From the NCBI GenBank assembly GCA_964413525.1, contig CAYPTI010000038.1, positions 9,011-15,309 of the forward strand: a DNA stretch of 6,299 bases, read 5' to 3'. This DNA comes from CAYPTI01 sp964413525 [NCBI: uncultured bacterium] (GTDB lineage Bacteria > T1Sed10-126). Made by a program: the position numbers and the translations under genes. The notes beneath the pieces were generated by a model. The model was not told the DNA's origin. It saw only the letters and a program-made list of their open reading frames with translations, and did no database searches. This document shows positions 1 through 5,027 of the stretch, one piece after another (position 1 is the first letter of the stretch; each line of letters begins with the position of its first letter).

Positions 1-1386
1 GCCCGGGGCATGGGGAAGCCGTGTGTGGCCGGGTGCGGAGCCGTTGAGATCGATTACGAGGCTCGGCGGTTCACCGCCAACGGCGAAGTGCTGGAGGAAG
101 GAGACTGGTTGACCCTCGACGGGGCTGAAGGGGACGTGTACGCCGGACAGCTCAACATGGTTGAGGCTCAACTGACCGACGAGTTTCAGACCCTCATGGA
201 ATGGGCCGATCGGTTCCGGGCCCTCGGCGTGCGGACCAACGCCGACACCCCCGACGACGCCAAACTGGCCCGGGAATTCGGGGCCGAGGGGATCGGGCTC
301 TGCCGGACCGAGCACATGTTTTTTGAAGAGGACCGCATTCAGCACGTCCGGGAGATGATCCTGGTGGCGCCCGATGTCCAGAACCTGCGGCTCCAGATCG
401 ATGAGTTGGAGCAGGAACTTGAAAACGCGCCGGAAAAACGGAGGCCGCAGATCAAGCGGGACATCGAGGACCTGGAAGAGGAACTTGAGTCCAACCTCGA
501 CAACTACACGTCGGCCCTGGAAGCCCTCGAACCGGAACAGAAGCAGGACTTCGAGGGAATTTTCCGGGCCATGGACGGATACCCCGTGACCGTTCGACTG
601 CTGGATCCTCCGCTGCACGAATTTCTTCCGCACGGGGACGAGGAAATCGAGCAGCTGTCCGAATCGCTCGGGGTGTCCCCGGATGAGATTCGCGGGCTTT
701 CCCGGAACCTGGAGGAATTCAACCCGATGCTGGGCCACCGGGGATGCCGGCTCGGCCTTTCCTATCCGGAAGTTTACGAAATGCAGGCCCGGGCCATCGT
801 CCAGGCGGCCGTGGACGTGGCCGAGGACGGAGTGGATGTTCAGCCGGAGATCATGATTCCCCTGGTCGGCGAAGCCCGGGAGCTTGAAATCCTCCGTCAG
901 CGTGTCGACGAGGTGGTCCAGGAGGTTCTCCGGACGACCAGTGAGACCGTTGACTACAAAATCGGAACCATGATCGAGCTGCCCCGCGCCTGCCTGACCG
1001 CGGACGACGTGGCGGAGCACGCCGAGTTCTTCTCCTTCGGCACCAACGACCTGACCCAGACCACCTTTGGAATCAGCCGGGACGATGCCAACAAGTTCAT
1101 GCCTCAGTACCTGCACGAGGGCATTCTGGACGACGATCCCTTTGCCGTCCTCGATCGTGAGGGTGTGGGGGAGCTGATCGAGCTTGCGGTGGAACGGGGA
1201 CGACGCGAACGACCGGCGTTGAAGGTCGGCATTTGCGGTGAACACGGAGGGGAACCGTCCTCCGTTCAGTTCTGCCACGGAGCCGACCTGAATTACGTCA
1301 GCTGCAGTCCCTACCGGGTTCCGATCGCCCGGTTGTCCGCCGCGCAGGCCGCCGTCGAGGTTGAGGAGGACGTGACCAGCTACTGA
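1..1386 (+). CDS. ppdK: Pyruvate, phosphate dikinase, C-terminal part (5' end outside window)
   Basis: Cytoplasmic enzyme that interconverts pyruvate, ATP and phosphate with phosphoenolpyruvate, AMP and pyrophosphate. The reading frame is open from base 1 and begins with Ala-Arg-Gly-Met-Gly-Lys-Pro, which in this family directly follows the swivelling phospho-histidine segment. The first ATG at base 10 is therefore internal, and about half of an enzyme usually near 880 residues is missing. Counting that Met as 1, the PEP/pyruvate barrel residues are present: Arg99 (GLCRTEHMF), Arg196 (VRLLDPPLHEFLP), Glu323 (MIELPRA), Asn346 (GTNDLTQ) and the acid/base Cys409 (GICGEHGG). These fit Arg561, Arg617, Glu745, Asn768 and Cys831 of the clostridial enzyme as I recall it. 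The spacings agree except between the two arginines, where about 41 extra residues lie (see the insert entry). The GICGEHGG and NYVSCSPYRVPIARL blocks favour PPDK over PEP synthase or PTS enzyme I. The stop overlaps the next gene. Confidence 0.96.
   Translation, partial: ARGMGKPCVAGCGAVEIDYEARRFTANGEVLEEGDWLTLDGAEGDVYAGQLNMVEAQLTDEFQTLMEWADRFRALGVRTNADTPDDAKLAREFGAEGIGLCRTEHMFFEEDRIQHVREMILVAPDVQNLRLQIDELEQELENAPEKRRPQIKRDIEDLEEELESNLDNYTSALEALEPEQKQDFEGIFRAMDGYPVTVRLLDPPLHEFLPHGDEEIEQLSESLGVSPDEIRGLSRNLEEFNPMLGHRGCRLGLSYPEVYEMQARAIVQAAVDVAEDGVDVQPEIMIPLVGEARELEILRQRVDEVVQEVLRTTSETVDYKIGTMIELPRACLTADDVAEHAEFFSFGTNDLTQTTFGISRDDANKFMPQYLHEGILDDDPFAVLDREGVGELIELAVERGRRERPALKVGICGEHGGEPSSVQFCHGADLNYVSCSPYRVPIARLSAAQAAVEVEEDVTSY
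367..519 (+). other. Coiled-coil-like insert within the PPDK barrel domain
   Basis: Residues about 120-170 (counting the Met at base 10 as 1) are rich in Glu, Lys, Arg and Leu. They show heptad-like spacing of Leu and Ile in two stretches: LRLQIDELEQELENA, then PQIKRDIEDLEEELES. A short Pro/Lys/Arg turn separates them, which suggests an antiparallel helical hairpin. The insert lies after the REMIL motif and before QDFEGIFRAM, where the clostridial enzyme has only a short helix. The frame is uninterrupted and conserved motifs resume exactly on both sides, so this is an in-frame elaboration and not a sequencing error. Helical structure is inferred from composition only. Confidence 0.7.
1363..1385 (+). 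promoter_or_regulatory. Ribosome binding site and CTG start overlapping the ppdK stop
   Basis: A purine-rich GAGGAGGA at 1363-1370 inside the 3' end of ppdK precedes CTG at 1383-1385, which overlaps the ppdK TGA (1384-1386) as CTGA, parallel to the common ATGA coupling overlap. The spacing of 12 bases is longer than ideal. Reading back from the CxxC motif, the frame is closed by TGA at 1362-1364. The codons in between contain no ATG, GTG or TTG, so a start at this CTG is the simplest reading. A later CTG at 1401 lacks a Shine-Dalgarno sequence. Confidence 0.5.
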
Positions 1387-1829
1387 CCCTTCCCGACGAC
1401 CTGACGAGGGATCGTCCCGTCCTGATCTGGGACGGAGATTGCGGAATCTGCCGTGCGTCGGTTGACTGGCTTCATCGAAGGATCGGGGACCGAATTGAAT
1501 ACGAACCGGCTCAGACGTACGCCGGAGAACGTGACGAAGACCTCCCCTTCGATCCGACCAACCCTCACGCCGTGTTTCTCGTCTATCCGGACGGCACCTG
1601 GGTGGAGGGGGCGGAGGCTATGCTCCGGTGCATGATGCTGCATCCCGGCTGGAAAGTCCTCGCGGCTCCCTTTCTCCTCTGGCCCCTGTTGTCCATTTCC
1701 GAACGGGTGTATCGCTGGATAGCCGACAACCGGACCCGGATTGGCTCCTGGTGTGGGCTGAAAGCGTCCTGTTCGGTGGATGGTACGGAAGGAGAGGGGG
1801 CTGAAGACGACTCGGGGGATGAAGCCTGA
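1383..1829 (+). CDS. DCC-family (DUF393) thiol-disulfide oxidoreductase-like protein
   Basis: About 148 residues from the proposed CTG start. The family is named for its N-terminal Asp-x-x-Cys-x-x-Cys motif, here Asp17-Gly-Asp-Cys20-Gly-Ile-Cys23 after a short beta-strand (PVLIW), which is the usual position. Further family marks are a strand followed by Pro-Asp-Gly (residues 64-71), the Glu-Gly-Ala-Glu-Ala segment (75-79, usually GadA), a hydrophobic helix (92-105) and the Tyr110...Asp-Asn-Arg117 block. Extra cysteines occur at 83, 124 and 130, and the C-terminus is an acidic tail. The family is predicted to have a thioredoxin-like redox role, but its substrates are unknown. There is no signal peptide, so it is probably cytoplasmic or peripheral. 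The CTGA overlap with ppdK suggests co-transcription and translational coupling, but I know of no functional link to PPDK. An internal GTG at 1572 would give 85 residues without the CxxC motif and is unlikely to be the true start. Start confidence is lower than gene confidence. Confidence 0.85.
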   Translation: MTLPDDLTRDRPVLIWDGDCGICRASVDWLHRRIGDRIEYEPAQTYAGERDEDLPFDPTNPHAVFLVYPDGTWVEGAEAMLRCMMLHPGWKVLAAPFLLWPLLSISERVYRWIADNRTRIGSWCGLKASCSVDGTEGEGAEDDSGDEA

Positions 1830-1847
1830 GCCCTCTGTCGGTTCAGG
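1825..1847. terminator. Bidirectional hairpin between convergent genes
   Basis: CCTGAGCC (1825-1832) pairs with GGTTCAGG (1840-1847), giving an 8-bp stem with one G-U pair and a 7-base loop. It includes the stop codon of the DCC gene and sits just past the stop of the minus-strand penicillin-binding protein gene. Neither side has a run of T, so it is not a canonical intrinsic terminator. Its place between converging genes still suggests it ends or insulates both transcripts. Confidence 0.45.
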
Positions 1848-1861
1848 AGAAAGGGTTGACG

Positions 1862-3964
1862 TTACCGTGTGGCGGTCTCCAGTCGCTCTGGTTCTCCACA
1901 CCGCCGGGTGGGTTCGGTTCCGATGATGAAGGGTTCCCGGCGAATTTCTTCACATTCGTCCGATGCCCGGAGCCCCGTGTTGGGATTGATCCGAACGTAG
2001 TGGACCCCGTTTGGAACCCTGTACGGGGAGGGGTCGGAATCGAACAGATCCGGAGCGACCCGGCGCCAGAACCGGCCGGCCACCACCCCTCCGCTCATTC
2101 CCTCCCCCATCGACAGCCGTTCCCGGTCGTACCCGAACCAGGTGCCCATCACCAGATCGGGCGTATAGCCCAGGAACCAGGCGTCCCGAAATTCGTTGGT
2201 CGTCCCGGTTTTCCCGGCCAGCGGAATGTTGACGGCTCGTCCGATGGACCGTCCGGTACCCTCCTCGACGACCCTCTGCAAGGTATGGTTCATGAGGTAG
2301 GCGACCTGGGGAGACAGAACTTCTTCCCGGTAGGCGAAGTTCTGTTCGAGCAGGTTCCCTTCCCGGTCCCGGATCTCCCGGATCAGGTACGAATTCGTCC
2401 GCACCCCCTGGGCGGCGAACACACCGTACGCGTCGGTCAGTTCGGCCAGCGTAACCCCGTGTTCCAGTCCGCCCAGAGCCACGGCGAGGTTGGGCGTGAT
2501 CGGGGACTCTATCCCCAGGTTTCGAGCCATGTCCAGGACCCGTTCGGGGCCGACCCGGTCCATTAACTTCACCGTGGCCACGTTTACGCTGTCGATCAAA
2601 GCGTTTCGGAGGGTAACTTTCCCCCGGAAGGTTCCCGTGTAATTTCGTGGAATCCACGGTCCCTGAGGGGTGTCGTGGATCAGCGGCATGTCCAGCAGGG
2701 TGTCGCTGAGCGTGAATCCCTCTTCAAGTGCGGTCGCGTACAGGACCGGTTTAAAGGCCGAGCCGGGCTGTCGTCTCGTCTGGGTCGCCCGGTTGATCTG
2801 GTTGTCCACGTGCCAGCCGTGTCCGCCCACCACGGCACGAACTTCCCCGGTGGTGGGGTCCTTGAGGTAGGCGGAGCCTTCCACTCGATTCCGATCCCGG
2901 TATCCGTCAAAGCTCACCGCCGTGTCCGGAAGAACGTCCTGGCCGATATTCAACTCCAGGAGGTAGTCGTGCATCTCGTCCTCCAGCAGGGACTGCTGCT
3001 CCCGGTCCAGGGTCGTGTGAACCGTCAATCCCCCCTGATAGACCCGCTCTTCACCGTACCGGTTCACCAGCCGACGACGGACTTCTTCCACGAAGTATCG
3101 GGAGTCGTGAACCCGAACCTGACGGAAATTTTCCCGGTGACGCTCCGGGTCATACTGATCCCAGAACGTCTCGAAAACCTGGTCGACCTCGTCCGGTTCC
3201 AGCCAACCCCGTTCCGCCAGAAGGGAGAGGACGTGCCGGTGACGGTCCTTCACCCGATCCGGGTCGTTCAACGGGGAGTAATAACTCGGGGCCCGGGGAA
3301 GCGAGGCAAGTAGGGCGGCCTGGGGGAGGCTCAAATCCCGGGCGTCAATCCCGAAATAGAGTTCGGAGGCGGCCTGAATTCCGTAGGCTCCGGCCCCGAA
3401 GTACACTTTGTTGAAGTACCGTTCAAGGATCTCTTTTTTCGTGTAATGACGTTCGATGCGCAGGGCCAGAAGGGCTTCCTCGAACTTCCGTTTAAAAGTC
3501 TGCTTCGGGGTGAGGAAGAGGACTTTCGCCAGCTGCTGGGTGAGGGTGCTTCCCCCCTCAACGATCCGACCCGCCTGGAGGTTCCGGATCGCTGCTCGAA
3601 AAATTCCCTGGAAGTCGATCCCGTTGTGGCGAGTAAACCGCCGATCCTCGATGGCGATGATGGCATGGATCAATTCCGGCGGCAGTTCCTCCAGTGAAAC
3701 CAGTTCCCGTTGTTCCTGGTAGAACTCCGCGATCAGGGTCCCCTCCCGGTCGTACACTTTGGTCGGGAGGTTCCATTCGTCCGACGTATAGTCCTCCAGG
3801 GGTGCCAGGGAGGGCAACTGCCCCGAAAATCCGATCAGAAGACCCAACCCGGATCCCGTGGTCAAACAGAACCCCAGGAAGACCAGTGTGACCGACCAGT
3901 AGACAACAGGCCGGTTGAACTTTAACCACGGTTCGTTTGTATCTTCGGTCGACGAATCCAACAC
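1862..3964 (-). CDS. mrcA: Class A penicillin-binding protein, PBP1A type (glycosyltransferase/transpeptidase)
   Basis: Bifunctional peptidoglycan synthase of 700 residues that polymerises lipid II into glycan strands and cross-links stem peptides on the outer face of the cytoplasmic membrane. A short cytoplasmic N-terminus precedes one membrane anchor (about 20-46). The GT51 domain (about 65-250) shows EDRRF with catalytic Glu106, GGSTLTQQLAK (137-147), RKFEEALLALRIER (159-172) and KVYFGAGAYG (186-195). The transpeptidase domain shows SxxK at Ser402-Ala-Phe-Lys405, SxN at Ser459-Val-Asn461 and KTGT at 585-588. The linker between the domains is short, without the large OB-fold insertion of enterobacterial PBP1A. 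The C-terminal tail (about 650-700) carries Cys671 and Cys689. The GTG start has AAGGAG 7 bases upstream. The gene converges on the DCC gene and diverges from the lipoprotein operon. The symbol is by family resemblance; ponA is an equivalent name in other lineages. Confidence 0.96.
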   Translation of the reverse strand: MLDSSTEDTNEPWLKFNRPVVYWSVTLVFLGFCLTTGSGLGLLIGFSGQLPSLAPLEDYTSDEWNLPTKVYDREGTLIAEFYQEQRELVSLEELPPELIHAIIAIEDRRFTRHNGIDFQGIFRAAIRNLQAGRIVEGGSTLTQQLAKVLFLTPKQTFKRKFEEALLALRIERHYTKKEILERYFNKVYFGAGAYGIQAASELYFGIDARDLSLPQAALLASLPRAPSYYSPLNDPDRVKDRHRHVLSLLAERGWLEPDEVDQVFETFWDQYDPERHRENFRQVRVHDSRYFVEEVRRRLVNRYGEERVYQGGLTVHTTLDREQQSLLEDEMHDYLLELNIGQDVLPDTAVSFDGYRDRNRVEGSAYLKDPTTGEVRAVVGGHGWHVDNQINRATQTRRQPGSAFKPVLYATALEEGFTLSDTLLDMPLIHDTPQGPWIPRNYTGTFRGKVTLRNALIDSVNVATVKLMDRVGPERVLDMARNLGIESPITPNLAVALGGLEHGVTLAELTDAYGVFAAQGVRTNSYLIREIRDREGNLLEQNFAYREEVLSPQVAYLMNHTLQRVVEEGTGRSIGRAVNIPLAGKTGTTNEFRDAWFLGYTPDLVMGTWFGYDRERLSMGEGMSGGVVAGRFWRRVAPDLFDSDPSPYRVPNGVHYVRINPNTGLRASDECEEIRREPFIIGTEPTRRCGEPERLETATR

Positions 3965-3971
3965 ACGTCCA

Positions 3972-3977
3972 CTCCTT
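3972..3977 (-). promoter_or_regulatory. Ribosome binding site of the PBP1A gene
   Basis: On the minus strand AAGGAG lies 7 bases before GTG at 3964-3962. This favours that GTG over the adjacent TTG codon (3961-3959). Confidence 0.75.
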
Positions 3978-4003
3978 CGGGATACGGTTCCCGGTAGTCC
4001 GTC

Positions 4004-4033
4004 AGTATAACGTATCCGCGGTTTTTCGGTCAG
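4004..4033 (-). promoter_or_regulatory. Candidate sigma70-type promoter for the PBP1A gene
   Basis: Read on the minus strand, CTGACC (4033-4028; four of six matches to TTGACA) is followed after 18 bases by TATACT (4009-4004; five of six matches to TATAAT). Transcription would begin near 3997, giving a leader of about 33 bases that contains the Shine-Dalgarno sequence. The position is convincing; the -35 box and the spacing are only fair. Confidence 0.45.
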
Positions 4034-4165
4034 GTTACGTCCATTTTTGTGTGTAAAGTCGGCCTCCTCACATCATTCTCGGTCAGCCCGCGTCCGGCGA
4101 CCCATCCCCGGAGCAGGTACCATGCAGTAAACGCATCGGACGGCAACATCAATCCACTTTTTCCA

Positions 4166-4196
4166 TTCCCGTGGACCGGAGCAGGAAGGGTATGAT
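4166..4196 (+). promoter_or_regulatory. Weak candidate promoter for the lipoprotein operon
   Basis: TATGAT at 4191-4196 matches five of six -10 bases. The best upstream partner, TTCCCG at 4166-4171, matches only three of six -35 bases and is 19 bases away. If used, transcription would start near 4203 and give a leader of about 158 bases that contains the hairpin at 4238-4268. No better candidate was seen upstream of the gene. Confidence 0.2.
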
Positions 4197-4214
4197 TACC
4201 CCTGATGTTCAGGG
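4188..4214 (+). repeat. Two overlapping inverted repeats, possible operator
   Basis: GGGTA-TGAT-TACCC (4188-4201) is followed by CCCTGA-TGT-TCAGGG (4200-4214). They share two C bases at 4200-4201, so both cannot form fully at once in RNA. The first dyad covers the weak TATGAT box, which would fit a repressor or activator site. The role is inferred from position only. Confidence 0.3.
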
Positions 4215-4237
4215 AGGCACCGCTTGCCCGAACAGCA

Positions 4238-4268
4238 AGGACCGTCCGGAAGCAGGGAGGACGGTTCT
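4238..4268 (+). repeat. Imperfect hairpin in the probable lipoprotein leader
   Basis: AGGACCGTCC (4238-4247) can pair with GGACGGTTCT (4259-4268): ten pairs with one G-U, and an 11-base loop. No T run follows, so it is not a simple terminator. It lies about 90 bases before the lipoprotein start and could be a leader structure or an operator dyad. It matches no riboswitch class I know. Confidence 0.35.
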
Positions 4269-4346
4269 GAGTTCGTTGAGGGAGGGGTCGACTCCGATCA
4301 AATCCGGTTCAAACACCCGGGGAACCAAAGTATCGGACCTAAATTC

Positions 4347-4353
4347 AAGGAGG
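4347..4353 (+). promoter_or_regulatory. Strong ribosome binding site of the lipoprotein gene
   Basis: AAGGAGG, a near-perfect Shine-Dalgarno sequence, ends 7 bases before GTG at 4361. This fixes the start, which in turn gives an N-terminus with a well-formed lipoprotein signal. Confidence 0.85.
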
Positions 4354-4360
4354 ATTCGTC

Positions 4361-5017
4361 GTGTACAAACTGTTCGCCGGATTCGCGACCTTTGTGGTGG
4401 TGCTGGGATTCGTGGTCGGTTGCGGGGGAACGGTGGAGGAGGCGACCCCGACGCCGGCCACCGAAGCGGAGGAACCCACCTCGGAGTCCCCGCTGGTTAT
4501 CGATCCCGAACAGCGGACGATCTCCGTGTACGCTACCGTGAACGGGCAGTACAAAGAAGAACCCACCCGGCACGGAATGAACTTCCGGGAGGGCAACATC
4601 GGGGACAAATCGCTGTTCGCCTCCCATGCCAACATGCTGGACTTTCACGACGCCCTGCTGAAATTGAATGCCGAACGCGGGGAGCTGGTGGACGGCCACA
4701 TTGTTGGTGGCACCGAGATGGAGATCTCGGTTACTTGGGAGGGAGCCGATCGACGGTACGAACTCGGTGAGGTCATCGAAGACAGCACGGGCGAGGAACT
4801 CGACTTTCAGTACGGGGGAACGGTTACCAACGCGATGCGCAAATTCACCGGCTGCATGATGTGTCTGGACAGCTGCGACGTGGGCGTGACCAGCAACACC
4901 TCCCATCCCAAGGGAATTACCGAAAATCCGGACGCCGACGTGGCCCTGCGCGGGAAGACGGAGGTTCTGCCGGAGGACGGTACTCCGGTGGTCGTGACCT
5001 TCGCTCTGCGGGGATAG
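4361..5017 (+). CDS. Exported lipoprotein with YdjY-like CxxCxxxC domain
   Basis: 218 residues starting at GTG behind AAGGAGG. Residues 1-20 form a lipoprotein signal peptide: Lys3, a hydrophobic core, then lipobox Val18-Val-Gly-Cys21, so the mature protein is probably lipid-anchored at Cys21. A Thr/Pro/Glu-rich linker (24-45) precedes a globular domain (about 50-218). That domain has HGMNFREGNIGDKSLF (71-86), an Asp-Phe-His-Asp-Ala-Leu-Leu-Lys-Leu-Asn segment (94-103), VTWEGAD (124-130) and a cysteine cluster Cys165-x2-Cys168-x3-Cys172, followed by DVGVTSN (173-179). This order resembles the YdjY domain, whose E. coli member is annotated as a putative 4Fe-4S ferredoxin-type protein. Here only three clustered cysteines are present and the protein appears to be exported, so a disulfide or another metal site is equally possible. 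The next gene starts 10 bases later and encodes a TVP38-type protein, as near E. coli ydjY, which supports the call. Family assignment is from motif memory; the function is unknown. Confidence 0.8.
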   Translation: MYKLFAGFATFVVVLGFVVGCGGTVEEATPTPATEAEEPTSESPLVIDPEQRTISVYATVNGQYKEEPTRHGMNFREGNIGDKSLFASHANMLDFHDALLKLNAERGELVDGHIVGGTEMEISVTWEGADRRYELGEVIEDSTGEELDFQYGGTVTNAMRKFTGCMMCLDSCDVGVTSNTSHPKGITENPDADVALRGKTEVLPEDGTPVVVTFALRG

Positions 5018-5027
5018 GGTCCCGACC

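Larger units (their letters stand above)
3965..4360. other. Divergent intergenic region without a credible gene
   Basis: 396 bp separate the two divergent genes. The left end holds the PBP1A ribosome binding site and a candidate promoter. The right half holds two overlapping dyads (4188-4214), a longer imperfect hairpin (4238-4268), a short GGTTC/GAACC inverted repeat (4306-4310 with 4322-4326), and the strong ribosome binding site of the lipoprotein gene. TCGGTCAG occurs twice (4026-4033, 4079-4086), the first copy overlapping the PBP -35 box. CCGGAGCAGG occurs at 4108 and 4176, with a one-base-longer variant at 4246. No convincing small protein or structural RNA gene was seen. The size suggests regulated or long-leader transcription of the right-hand operon. 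Confidence 0.7.

Noticed and set aside
1572-1829. Starting the DCC gene at GTG 1572
   Set aside because: This drops the conserved strand and the CxxC motif encoded just upstream in the same open frame. There is no good ribosome site before 1572.
1380-1901. Minus-strand open frame antisense to the DCC gene
   Set aside because: The plus strand here encodes a coherent DCC-family protein with CxxC and the conserved Asp-Asn-Arg block. The antisense product has no motif and overlaps the PBP1A 3' end.
1856-3313. Long plus-strand open frames (1856-2566 and 2675-3313) opposite the PBP1A gene
   Set aside because: The minus strand carries all PBP1A catalytic motifs in one frame across this stretch. 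The plus-strand translations are shadows without motifs.
4171-4770. Plus-strand open frame crossing from the spacer into the lipoprotein gene
   Set aside because: There is no Shine-Dalgarno sequence before the GTG, the composition is Arg/Gly-rich, and it overlaps in another frame a gene with a strong ribosome site and a real signal peptide.
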